Source: Bordetella parapertussis (GTDB lineage Bacteria; Pseudomonadota; Gammaproteobacteria; Burkholderiales; Burkholderiaceae_C). Taken from it: a DNA stretch of 35,804 bases. Below, piece after piece: positions 9,335 through 17,395 of this stretch (position 1 is its first letter; every line of letters begins with the position of its first letter). The notes beneath the pieces were generated by a model, which did not search any database, was not told the DNA's origin, and saw only the letters and a list, made by a program, of their open reading frames with translations. The DNA is taken from contig CAMDKR010000005.1 of the NCBI GenBank assembly GCA_945901225.1, forward strand, positions 1 through 35,804, given 5' to 3'. Both the position numbers and the translations under genes were made by a program.

Positions 9335-11380
9335 TCAATTTGCTTTCCGGTATCTTTTCATCAACTCAGTTTGAGCACTCAGACCCTCAGAAGAGCCTGC
9401 AACAAATTGCGGGTGGTAAGAGCCATCAGCACTAAGCAACCAAGCGTCTGAAGAGTCATACAAATAAGCAACCAAGCATTCATCCACGATTCTTTGGCGA
9501 AGCTTGACGTCTAAAACTGGCCAAGCTATTTCAATGCGCCGCATCATGTTTCTGTTCATCCAGTCAGCACTAGATAAATACAAATCCTCTTTGTCTCCAG
9601 AGCGAAAGTAAAAGACCCGCGAATGCTCTAAAAATCGTCCGATGATAGATCTCACACGGATGTTGTCTGTGAACCCAAGATTTGACGCGGGAAGAATACA
9701 AGAGCCCCGAACAATCAAGTCAATTTTGATGCCACATTGACCCGCTCTAACCAAATCTTTAGCCAAGCTTTGGTCTGTCAAACTGTTCATTTTTAAGATG
9801 ATCCGCCCAGGAATACCGTCCTTTGACGCCTTGATTAACTGATCAATGGTGGCGCTTAACTTGGATTGCAAATTAAAAGGTGCAACCCAAAGATGCTTCA
9901 ACTTAGGCAAGCGCCTCTGACTGGCAAGTTGTGAAAAAACATGTTCAATATCAGAAGTGATTTGACTGTTTGAAGTTAAGTAACTGATATCTGTATAAAG
10001 TCTTGCTGTGCGAGCGTTGTAGTTTCCGGTCGACAGATGTGCATATCGAACCAGGCGATTACCCTCCTTACGGGTAATCAAAAGCATCTTGGCATGTGTC
10101 TTAAGGCCGACCACACCATAAACCACCTGTGCACCTATAGACTCAAGTCGCTCTGCCCAATTGATATTAGCCTCTTCATCAAAGCGTGCCTTGATCTCCA
10201 CGACTGCAGTCACTTCTTTGCCTCGACGTACAGCCTCTCTCAGCAGATCCATTAACTCCGAATCTATGCCCGTTCGGTATATGGTTTGCTTGATTGCCAA
10301 TACCTTAGGGTCATCGACAGCTTGACGTAAAAAATCCAAAACCCCAGAGAAACTCTCAAAAGGTTGATGAATCAGAACATCTTCTTTTTGCAGCCTCTCA
10401 AAAATAACTTCTTCTTTATTCAGTTGATGCGGGTATGAACCCTGATGAGGCGGGAAAAGCAATTCTGGTTTATCAACCAAATCGATGATTTGACTCAAAC
10501 GGACCAAATTCACTGGACCATGCACTCGGTACAAAGCATTGGAGGGAAGCTTGAACTGATGCATCAAAAAATTTGCAAGGTGATCTGAGCAACCCGCAGA
10601 GACTTCGAGGCGAACTGCTCGTCCAAACTGCCTATGCTCTAACCCATGGCGCAAAGCTGTCCTTAGATTTGTCACATCTTCCTCATCGACAAGCAGGTCG
10701 GAATCGCGGGTCACACGAAACTGAGAAAAATGACCCACTACGCGGTCGGGGAATAAGTCAGTTAAATGAGAGCGAATAACGCTGGAGAGCGTCACCATCA
10801 GAGTCGTTGATGAGCCATGAAATTTGGCAGGTAACTTGATGACTCTGGGCAAAGATCGCGGCACCTTCACAATCGCAATTTCGTTTTCGCGTCCAAAAGC
10901 ATCTTTTCCAGACAGCTTCACAATGAAATTCAGAGATTTGTTTGCCACCATCGGAAAGGGGTGCGCAGGGTCCAAACCAATCGGAGTCAAAAGCGGTTTA
11001 ACCTCACGGTCAAAATACTCTTTCACCCATTTTTTTTGAGCTAGGTTTCTTTCGCTATGGGTAATAAGGTGTATGCCATTTGCTTCAAACGCTGGGATCA
11101 ACTCTTCATTGAAAACTCGGTATTGCTCATCAACCAAATCATGGGCAGAGTTGGAAATTTGTTCGTAGGTGTCTTCTGTAAAAGAAGATTTATCAGCTTT
11201 TTTATCAAGGCCATGCAGATGAAGCGCAACCCTGACCTCAAAAAACTCATCCAGATTTGAAGAAACTATACATAAATAGCGTAATCGTTCGAGCAAAGGT
11301 ACATTTTTTCTCTTGGCCCAGTCCAATACCCTTAAGTTAAAAAGCAGGGTGCTTGCATCACGATCAATAAAATCCTTCAT
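9335..11380 (-). CDS. ppk1: Polyphosphate kinase 1
   Basis: Polymerises the gamma phosphate of ATP into inorganic polyphosphate (reversible). The protein has 681 residues, normal for PPK1. The N-terminal domain begins FIDRDASTLLFNLRVLDWA with SSNLDEFFEVRVA at 40-52. Two phospholipase-D-like catalytic halves follow, with the autophosphorylated histidine in LKTHAKMLLI (His429) and the second in EHSRVFYF (His586), plus SADWMNRNMMRRIE. ATG at 11380 has an AAAGG ribosome site. It sits 70 bases after glmM; the pst-pho genes usually found between them in Burkholderia are absent, and ppx does not follow. sixA follows immediately. A partial Pho-box-like sequence lies upstream. Confidence 0.96.
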   Translation of the reverse strand: MKDFIDRDASTLLFNLRVLDWAKRKNVPLLERLRYLCIVSSNLDEFFEVRVALHLHGLDKKADKSSFTEDTYEQISNSAHDLVDEQYRVFNEELIPAFEANGIHLITHSERNLAQKKWVKEYFDREVKPLLTPIGLDPAHPFPMVANKSLNFIVKLSGKDAFGRENEIAIVKVPRSLPRVIKLPAKFHGSSTTLMVTLSSVIRSHLTDLFPDRVVGHFSQFRVTRDSDLLVDEEDVTNLRTALRHGLEHRQFGRAVRLEVSAGCSDHLANFLMHQFKLPSNALYRVHGPVNLVRLSQIIDLVDKPELLFPPHQGSYPHQLNKEEVIFERLQKEDVLIHQPFESFSGVLDFLRQAVDDPKVLAIKQTIYRTGIDSELMDLLREAVRRGKEVTAVVEIKARFDEEANINWAERLESIGAQVVYGVVGLKTHAKMLLITRKEGNRLVRYAHLSTGNYNARTARLYTDISYLTSNSQITSDIEHVFSQLASQRRLPKLKHLWVAPFNLQSKLSATIDQLIKASKDGIPGRIILKMNSLTDQSLAKDLVRAGQCGIKIDLIVRGSCILPASNLGFTDNIRVRSIIGRFLEHSRVFYFRSGDKEDLYLSSADWMNRNMMRRIEIAWPVLDVKLRQRIVDECLVAYLYDSSDAWLLSADGSYHPQFVAGSSEGLSAQTELMKRYRKAN

Positions 11381-11450
11381 ACTGCCTTTGCAAAAAGGTT
11401 GGCTTTCACCGTGCTATTTTGAATCATTAGATGTATCGAATATTTCTAAA

Positions 11451-12779
11451 TTATGACAAACATTCGGCTAAATATGACGCGTATTTTGCTGAAATTTCTT
11501 CTTCTTTAGCTTCAACCATGATGCGCAAAAGCGGCTCTGTTCCACTTTCACGGATCAATACCCTGCCATTTGGGCCTAACTCTTTTTCAACACTGGCTAT
11601 CCTCGACTGAAACTCTGGATGGACGCGCCAATCAAGTTCAGGAGAAATTGAAATATTTAATAAACACTGCGGGAACAAAGGTACAGCCTGTAGCAATTCA
11701 TAAAGGCTTGATTTCATTCGCAAACAAGCCTGTAATACTTGCAAGGCGCTGATCAAACCATCCCCAGTTGAATGTTTGTCAAGCATCAGCAAATGTCCCG
11801 AACCCTCTCCTCCCAATACCCAAGCTTGTGAAGTAAGTTCTTCTAAAACATATCTGTCGCCAACCTTGGCTCGGGAGAGCTTGATGTTTAACTTTCTCAA
11901 ACCCTCTTCAATGGCGTAATTCGTCATTAAGGTACCAACAACACCTGATACCGTTTCGCCTTGATTGATTCGATCGAGCGCCAGGACATACAAAAGTTGA
12001 TCGCCGTTATAAAGTCGACCTTTGTTGTCGACCCATTGCAACCTATCGGCATCTCCATCAAGTGCAATACCAAAATCGGCATGATGGGAAAGGACCGCCT
12101 CCACCAATGCTTGTGGATGGGTAGCGCCTACGTCCTGGTTGATATTGACCCCATTGGGGGCGCACCCAAGCGAAATGACTTCAGCACCTAGTTCTGCAAA
12201 GATTTTGGGTGCCACCACGTAGGCTGCGCCATGGGCTGCATCGACCACAATCTTTTTCCCCTTGAGGGTCAATTGGTTATCAAAAGTGCTTTTGCAAAAT
12301 TCTATGTAGCGTCCTGCGGCATCATCGAGTCGCTTTGCCTTACCCAAGTGAATCGATTCCACCCACTGCGGCTCTTGCGATAAAGCCGCCTCAACAGCCA
12401 ACTCCCAAGCATCATCCAACTTAGCACCCGCAGCAGAAAAAAACTTGACACCATTGTCACCAAAAGGGTTGTGGGACGCGCTGATGACCACACCCAAGGA
12501 CGCTCTGAGTGCCCGCGTAAGGTAGGCAACAGCAGGGGTCGGAATGGGGCCAAGTAAAACAACATCTACGCCAGCTGAATTAAAGCCCGCCTCAAGTGCT
12601 GACTCCAACATATAGCCAGATATCCTGGTGTCCTTGCCAATCAAAACTTGTGGGCGAGGATCGTGTTGCTTTAAAACTTGACCTACAGCATGGGCCAAGC
12701 GAAGCATGAAGTCAGGCGTGATAGGAAATTGACCTACTGTTCCACGTATGCCATCGGTACCAAAGTAGAGTCTTTTCAT
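11451..12779 (-). CDS. glmM: Phosphoglucosamine mutase
   Basis: Converts glucosamine-6-phosphate to glucosamine-1-phosphate for UDP-GlcNAc, the precursor of peptidoglycan and lipid A. The protein has 442 residues. N-terminal [20 protein letters not shown]; phosphoserine loop [14 protein letters not shown] with catalytic Ser102; metal-binding DGDADR at 241-246; sugar-binding GGEGSGHL; and C-terminal phosphate site [18 protein letters not shown] at 12779 lies 21 bases downstream of folP, the standard ftsH-folP-glmM order. The last codons and stop overlap a partial Pho-box-like sequence ahead of ppk1. No anomaly in the reading frame. Confidence 0.97.
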   Translation of the reverse strand: MKRLYFGTDGIRGTVGQFPITPDFMLRLAHAVGQVLKQHDPRPQVLIGKDTRISGYMLESALEAGFNSAGVDVVLLGPIPTPAVAYLTRALRASLGVVISASHNPFGDNGVKFFSAAGAKLDDAWELAVEAALSQEPQWVESIHLGKAKRLDDAAGRYIEFCKSTFDNQLTLKGKKIVVDAAHGAAYVVAPKIFAELGAEVISLGCAPNGVNINQDVGATHPQALVEAVLSHHADFGIALDGDADRLQWVDNKGRLYNGDQLLYVLALDRINQGETVSGVVGTLMTNYAIEEGLRKLNIKLSRAKVGDRYVLEELTSQAWVLGGEGSGHLLMLDKHSTGDGLISALQVLQACLRMKSSLYELLQAVPLFPQCLLNISISPELDWRVHPEFQSRIASVEKELGPNGRVLIRESGTEPLLRIMVEAKEEEISAKYASYLAECLS

Positions 12780-12800
12780 AGGGAAATAAGATTGTTGAGC

Positions 12801-13688
12801 TTAGCTAATATTGTCGCAAATAACTGCATCTGCCTTCCAGACAGACAATGCTGCAACTGTCTGAGCGACCGCATGTACTCTCAAAATTCTTGCTCCACGC
12901 TCTAGCGCGAGTACTGCAGCCGCCACGCTTGGCACCAATCTTTGGTCTACACCTAAGCCACTGACAGCACCCAGTGAAGATTTATTCGACCAACCCACCA
13001 TGATGGGTCGTCCGAAATGAAGCAATAGCGACTGCTTACGCAAAATTTCAAAATTCTGAGCAACAGATTTGCCAAACCCAATGCCAGGGTCAAGCACAAC
13101 TCGGCTTTGATCAATGCCAGCTTCATCCATCAAGGCCAGTTGCTTTTGAAAAAAACCATTCAAGTCATCCATGACATTGCCGGTCATTGGATGTAATTGC
13201 ATGGTGGCAGGTTCGCCGTGCATATGCATCATGCAAAGCCCACATCGGCTCGCAGCCACAGCTTTCATGGCGCCTGTTTGGCGAAAAGCCCAAACATCAT
13301 TAACAATATCAACACCTGCGTCCAAAGCCTTTTTCATGGTTAGAGGATGGTAGGTATCGACAGATACAGGAATATTCCATTGGATGACTTGTTGCAAAAC
13401 GGGTGCAAGACGTTGCCACTCTTCATCAGCGTTCAAAGCCTTCGCACCGGGTCGAGTGGACTCGCCACCAATATCCACAATATGGGCGCCCTCTTGGACC
13501 AATTTTTCTGCATGAGAAATTGCTGCAACACTGTTTGCATAGTGCCCTCCATCTGAAAAAGAATCGGGTGTGACATTGACGATGCCCATCACCAGAGGAT
13601 GGGTCACATCCAACTCAAATCGAGTGGTTCGCCACAAAGCAACATGGGGCCGAGGCCCCATGTTCATTGTCGATTCAGCTACGGCCAT
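12801..13688 (-). CDS. folP: Dihydropteroate synthase
   Basis: Condenses p-aminobenzoate with 6-hydroxymethyl-7,8-dihydropterin pyrophosphate in folate synthesis; the target of sulfonamides. The protein has 295 residues. Family motifs are clear: VMGIVNVTPDSFSDGG (pterin/pyrophosphate loop), VDIGGESTRPGA, SVDTYHPLTMKKALDAGVDIVNDV, the MHMHG site, LDPGIGFGKS and VGWSNKSSLG. The ATG shares its A with the ftsH stop (TAATG), so translation is probably coupled to ftsH. The N-terminus has about 15-20 residues before the core; an internal start (MNMGPRP) is possible. Confidence 0.96.
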   Translation of the reverse strand: MAVAESTMNMGPRPHVALWRTTRFELDVTHPLVMGIVNVTPDSFSDGGHYANSVAAISHAEKLVQEGAHIVDIGGESTRPGAKALNADEEWQRLAPVLQQVIQWNIPVSVDTYHPLTMKKALDAGVDIVNDVWAFRQTGAMKAVAASRCGLCMMHMHGEPATMQLHPMTGNVMDDLNGFFQKQLALMDEAGIDQSRVVLDPGIGFGKSVAQNFEILRKQSLLLHFGRPIMVGWSNKSSLGAVSGLGVDQRLVPSVAAAVLALERGARILRVHAVAQTVAALSVWKADAVICDNIS

Positions 13689-15601
13689 TAGGCAGCGGTA
13701 GGTGACGGGTTAGGTTGCACGGCAGGTGTTCCACCACTTCCATCGCCAGAAGATGGTGTGCGTGGGGTCCAGTCCTTGGGTGGACGGGGAGGACGACCAG
13801 CCATGATGTCGTCGAGCTGATCGCTGTCGATGGTTTCCCATTCAAGCAAGGCCTTGGCCATTGCATGCATTTTGTCTGAGTTGTCTTCAATCAAACGACG
13901 CGCAAGTGAGTATTGCTCATCAATGATGCGACGAACTTCAGCGTCTACCTTTTGCATGGTGGACTCACTCATATTGGTCGTTTTGGTGACTGAGCGACCT
14001 AAAAATACTTCGCCTTCATTTTCAGCGTAAACCATGGGGCCTAATGCCTCGGTCATCCCATAGCGCATGACCATATCGCGCGCAATCTGGGTGGCTCTTT
14101 CAAAGTCATTGGATGCACCCGTGGTCATTTGGTTCATAAAGACTTCTTCAGCAATACGGCCACCAAACAACATGCTGATTTGACTCAACATATAGGTGCG
14201 GTCATAGCTGTAGCGGTCTGCCTCGGGAAGACTCATGGTGACACCAAGAGCCCTGCCCCGTGGAATGACAGTGACTTTATGGACCGGATCGCATTTGGGC
14301 AAAAGCTTGCCAATCAAAGCGTGACCTGACTCATGGTAGGCCGTATTACGTCGCTCTTCCTCGGGCATGACCATGCTTCTGCGTTCAGGACCCATCAAGA
14401 TTTTGTCTTTGGCTTTTTCGAAATCTTGCATTTCGACGACTCGGGCATTGCGACGTGCCGCCATCAAAGCAGCTTCATTGGTCAGATTGGCCAAATCTGC
14501 ACCACTCATGCCTGGGGTACCACGCGCAATGACGCTGGGAGAAACATCTTGCCCCACAGGAATTTTGCGCATGTGCACATTGAGGATTTGTTCGCGGCCC
14601 CGAATGTCGGGCAGGGTCACATAAACCTGGCGGTCGAAACGGCCTGGGCGCAACAAAGCAGCGTCCAAGATGTCTGGGCGGTTGGTGGCAGCCACCACGA
14701 TCACGCCCAAGTTGGTTTCAAAGCCGTCCATCTCGACCAGCATTTGGTTCAAAGTTTGCTCGCGCTCGTCGTTGCCACCGCCCAAACCGGCGCCGCGTTG
14801 GCGACCCACCGCATCGATTTCATCGATGAAGATGATGCAGGGAGCGTTTTTCTTGGCGTTTTCAAACATGTCGCGCACGCGGGCCGCGCCCACGCCGACA
14901 AACATCTCGACAAAGTCGGAACCCGAAATGCTGAAGAAAGGCACCTTGGCTTCACCGGCAATGCCTTTGGCCAGCAAGGTTTTGCCCGTGCCGGGAGGGC
15001 CCACCAGCAGCAAACCGCGGGGAATGCGACCGCCCAGTTTTTGGAATTTTTGCGGGTCTTTTAAGAAGTCGACCACCTCTTTGACTTCTTCTTTGGCCTC
15101 GTCGCAACCCGCCACATCGGCAAAGGTAACAGTGTTGTTGTTCTCATCGAGCATGCGCGCTTTGCTTTTGCCAAAGCTGAAAGCACCGCCTTTGCCGCCG
15201 CCTTGCATTTGGCGCATGAAGTACACCCAGACACCAATCAGCAACAGCATCGGGCCCCAGCTGACCAGCAAGGTCATGAGCAAAGAGCCTTCTTCGCGCG
15301 GTTTGACATCGAACTTGACGTTGTTGGAGATCAGGTCGCCAACCAAGCCGCGATCAAGGTAAGTGGCATTTGTGCGAACCTTGCGATCATCGGTAGTCGT
15401 CGCGATGATTTCGGTGCCACCCTGTCCCTCTTGAATGGTTGCCGACTTGATACGCTTGGCTCGAACCTCATCCAAAAAATCAGAATATGCCAGATAGCCA
15501 TTGCCAGCAGCACCTCGGGTATCGAATTGCTTGAAAACTGTAAAAAGTACCAAGGCAATTACTAACCAAACGGCCACTTTAGAAAACCAGGGGTTGTTCA
15601 A
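13688..15601 (-). CDS. ftsH: ATP-dependent zinc metalloprotease FtsH
   Basis: Inner-membrane AAA+ protease that degrades misfolded membrane proteins and regulators such as LpxC and sigma-32. The protein has 637 residues. Two transmembrane segments (about 8-24 and 107-127) bracket a periplasmic domain. Walker A GPPGTGKT is at 201-208, Walker [16 protein letters not shown] follows, then the second region of homology with arginine fingers ([13 protein letters not shown]) and the zinc site HESGH at 423-427. The third ligand is probably in [12 protein letters not shown]. The C-terminus is a proline-rich tail. The start codon is TTG with GGAG six bases upstream; a TGA four codons before it rules out further extension. 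The AAA part is noticeably richer in G+C than the rest. FolP overlaps by one base. Confidence 0.97.
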   Translation of the reverse strand: MNNPWFSKVAVWLVIALVLFTVFKQFDTRGAAGNGYLAYSDFLDEVRAKRIKSATIQEGQGGTEIIATTTDDRKVRTNATYLDRGLVGDLISNNVKFDVKPREEGSLLMTLLVSWGPMLLLIGVWVYFMRQMQGGGKGGAFSFGKSKARMLDENNNTVTFADVAGCDEAKEEVKEVVDFLKDPQKFQKLGGRIPRGLLLVGPPGTGKTLLAKGIAGEAKVPFFSISGSDFVEMFVGVGAARVRDMFENAKKNAPCIIFIDEIDAVGRQRGAGLGGGNDEREQTLNQMLVEMDGFETNLGVIVVAATNRPDILDAALLRPGRFDRQVYVTLPDIRGREQILNVHMRKIPVGQDVSPSVIARGTPGMSGADLANLTNEAALMAARRNARVVEMQDFEKAKDKILMGPERRSMVMPEEERRNTAYHESGHALIGKLLPKCDPVHKVTVIPRGRALGVTMSLPEADRYSYDRTYMLSQISMLFGGRIAEEVFMNQMTTGASNDFERATQIARDMVMRYGMTEALGPMVYAENEGEVFLGRSVTKTTNMSESTMQKVDAEVRRIIDEQYSLARRLIEDNSDKMHAMAKALLEWETIDSDQLDDIMAGRPPRPPKDWTPRTPSSGDGSGGTPAVQPNPSPTAA

Positions 15602-15637
15602 TGCAGACTCCAGTCAAAGCAAAATAAGGGAATACAA

Positions 15638-15667
15638 ATAATTTGAGATCATTTTAGGCTTTTCAAG
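15638..15667 (-). promoter_or_regulatory. Candidate ftsH promoter (sigma-70 type, possible sigma-32 -35 element)
   Basis: On the minus strand TTGAAA (15661-15666) is followed by 17 bases and AATTAT (15638-15643), a reasonable sigma-70 match. The -35 reads CTTGAAA, the sigma-32 -35 consensus; 13 bases on is CTCAAATT, a 5/8 match to the sigma-32 -10 consensus CCCCATTT. The -35 lies within a perfect 14-base palindrome (15661-15674). Visual match only. Confidence 0.4.
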
Positions 15668-15728
15668 CTTGAAAGATACTTTTGTGTGTTTTCTGCCATA
15701 TAAACGGTACGGTTTTAGAGCTGAATCC

Positions 15729-16382
15729 TCACTTGAGACCAATTCCAACTATAAAGTTCTCAGAAGAGTTGCTTCTGCTGGCCTTTGGCTTTATGGGCTT
15801 AACAACCTTGAATGTGTCTTTAAACAGCTTAACCAATTGGGAATAACCGCTACCGTGAAAGACTTTCACCACCAACGCACCTTGGGGGCTGAGATGGGAA
15901 ACGGCAAACTCTACCGCCAACTCCACCAAATGCGCCATTCGGGCAGCATCAGCAGACTCGATCCCAGATAAATTGGGCGCCATGTCAGAAATCACCGTAT
16001 CGACACTGCGCCCAGCTAGGTGTTCGACCAGTTGGGTCATCACTTCTGGTTCGCGAAAATCCCCTTGCAGAAAATGGACGCCCTCTATGGCGTCCATTGG
16101 CAATATATCCAGTGCAATGACGGTTCCATCCAATTCGCCAACGGCAGCACCCTGTGGTGCCATACAACGCCGTGTGTACTGACTCCAGGCCCCAGGAGCA
16201 CTGCCAAGATCGACAACAACCATGCCGGGGCGAATCAGGTTCAGGGTCTCGTTAATTTCTTTGAGTTTGTAGGCTGCCCTAGCGCGATAGCCTTCTTTTT
16301 TTGCAAGCTTGACATAGGGGTCATTCACATGGTCGTTCAACCACGATTTATTGACTTTCTTGCTTTGCGTTTTGACTTTCAA
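15729..16382 (-). CDS. rlmE: 23S rRNA (uridine-2'-O) methyltransferase RlmE (FtsJ/RrmJ)
   Basis: SAM-dependent 2'-O-methylation of U2552 (E. coli numbering) in the 23S A-loop, a late step in 50S maturation. The protein has 217 residues. SAM motif [14 protein letters not shown] at 56-69. The K-D-K-E tetrad is complete: Lys39 (AAYKLKEI), Asp133 ([10 protein letters not shown]), Lys173 (VVKVFHG) and Glu208 (SENFIVG). The N-terminus [19 protein letters not shown] is typical of betaproteobacterial RlmE. The start is TTG at 16382, with AAGGA seven bases upstream; no in-frame ATG fits the family N-terminus. It is divergent from yhbY and upstream of ftsH, a common arrangement. Confidence 0.95.
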   Translation of the reverse strand: MKVKTQSKKVNKSWLNDHVNDPYVKLAKKEGYRARAAYKLKEINETLNLIRPGMVVVDLGSAPGAWSQYTRRCMAPQGAAVGELDGTVIALDILPMDAIEGVHFLQGDFREPEVMTQLVEHLAGRSVDTVISDMAPNLSGIESADAARMAHLVELAVEFAVSHLSPQGALVVKVFHGSGYSQLVKLFKDTFKVVKPIKPKASRSNSSENFIVGIGLK

Positions 16383-16417
16383 ACATGCTTCCTTGTGCTG
16401 AGAAGATAATACCCGTT
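16383..16417. promoter_or_regulatory. Compact divergent intergenic region between rlmE and yhbY
   Basis: Only 35 bases separate the two start codons. GATAAT (16405-16410) is a possible -10 for yhbY, and the overlapping minus-strand TATTAT (16411-16406) a possible -10 for rlmE. No good -35 is visible for either strand. A start from GATAAT would place the yhbY transcript at or next to its ATG. Confidence 0.3.
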
Positions 16418-16894
16418 ATGGCCTCAATAAAACTCACCCCAGTACAAAGAAAAACGCATCGCGCTTTAGCCCATCACCTCGATCCTGTTGTGATGATTGG
16501 CAACGATGGCCTGACCTCCGCTGTCGTCAAAGAAACTGATCGTGCTTTAACCTCACATGGACTTATCAAAATCCGAGTTCTTGGTGACGATAGGCAGGCG
16601 AGAGAAGTTATTTTTCAAGCGCTTGCCGATCAACTCAATGCGGCGCCCATTCAACACATTGGAAAGTTATTGGTGCTTTGGCGACCACAAGCTGAAAAAG
16701 AAAAACCTGTCAAAGAAGAACGACAGGCTGGGCCACGAGAGTTCAAGGTTCTGAAATACAGCAAGCGAGGCGGCCAAAGACCTGAAATGAAACGCGTCAC
16801 TGTTTTGGGTAACGAAAGACTGACGGCGGGCGGTCAAATCAAACGCGCTAAACCCAAAATCAAGTCCATCAAAAAAAGCGCTCAGAGCGAATAG
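16418..16894 (+). CDS. yhbY: YhbY-family RNA-binding protein (CRM domain)
   Basis: Small CRM-domain protein associated with pre-50S ribosomal subunits in E. coli. The protein has 158 residues from ATG at 16418 (MASIKLTPVQRKTHRALAHH). An ATG 11 codons upstream is open but adds non-family sequence. The CRM core spans about residues 5-95, with the RNA-binding GxxG loop in VVMIGNDGLTSAVVKETDRAL and HGLIKIRVLGDDR, ending IGKLLVLWRP. A basic, probably disordered tail of about 60 residues follows (KEKPVKEERQ, KRAKPKIKSIKKSAQSE), longer than in the roughly 97-residue E. coli protein. It is the only plus-strand protein gene here, divergent from rlmE and convergent with greA; ribosome-linked neighbours fit its role. 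Confidence 0.92.
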   Translation: MASIKLTPVQRKTHRALAHHLDPVVMIGNDGLTSAVVKETDRALTSHGLIKIRVLGDDRQAREVIFQALADQLNAAPIQHIGKLLVLWRPQAEKEKPVKEERQAGPREFKVLKYSKRGGQRPEMKRVTVLGNERLTAGGQIKRAKPKIKSIKKSAQSE

Positions 16895-16900
16895 CGCATC

Positions 16901-17377
16901 CTAAAGATAGGACACCTTGACGATTTCGTAGCCTTTGACGCCCCCTGGGGCTTCTACTTTGGCAATATCGCCCTCTTCTTTACCAATGAGCGCTCTGGCT
17001 ATGGGGCTGCTGATATTGATGAGGCCAAGCTTTAAATCAGCCTCGTCCTCTCCCACAATTTGGTAGGTGACAAGCTCTCCAGAAGTTTCTTCTTCAAGCT
17101 CAACCGTTGCACCAAAAACAACGCGTCCACCAGCATCAACTGAAGAAGGGTCGATGATTTGTGCAATTGAGAGTTTGCTCTCAATCTCTTGAATACGTCC
17201 TTCAATAAACCCTTGCCTGTCTTTGGCTGCGTCATATTCAGCGTTTTCACTCAAGTCACCTTGGGCCCTAGCCTCGGCGATGGCATTGATCACCCATGGT
17301 CGATCCACGGTTTTGAGGGTGTGCAACTCTTGTTTGAGCTTTTCTGCACCGCGTTTAGTGATGGGTATCGTTGCCAT
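16901..17377 (-). CDS. greA: Transcription elongation factor GreA
   Basis: Rescues backtracked RNA polymerase by stimulating transcript cleavage. The protein has 158 residues, the exact family length. The N-terminal coiled-coil ends in the acidic tip [20 protein letters not shown] (tip residues Asp and Glu in GDLSENAEY), followed by the C-terminal FKBP-like domain ([36 protein letters not shown]). It begins 18 bases after carB on the same strand, matching the carAB-greA grouping known from pseudomonads and other proteobacteria, and is probably on that transcript. Its stop is 6 bases from the convergent yhbY stop. Confidence 0.97.
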   Translation of the reverse strand: MATIPITKRGAEKLKQELHTLKTVDRPWVINAIAEARAQGDLSENAEYDAAKDRQGFIEGRIQEIESKLSIAQIIDPSSVDAGGRVVFGATVELEEETSGELVTYQIVGEDEADLKLGLINISSPIARALIGKEEGDIAKVEAPGGVKGYEIVKVSYL

Positions 17378-17395
17378 GGGGTGTCCAAATAAAAA

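Noticed and set aside
14333-15064. Long plus-strand open frame (243 codons) antisense to ftsH
   Set aside because: It lies entirely within the conserved ATPase core of ftsH, in the G+C-rich part where stops are rare; the translation shows no domain and no ribosome site.
16899-16912. TCCTA-AAGA-TAGGA hairpin between yhbY and greA as a terminator
   Set aside because: Only five pairs, and no T tract on either strand.
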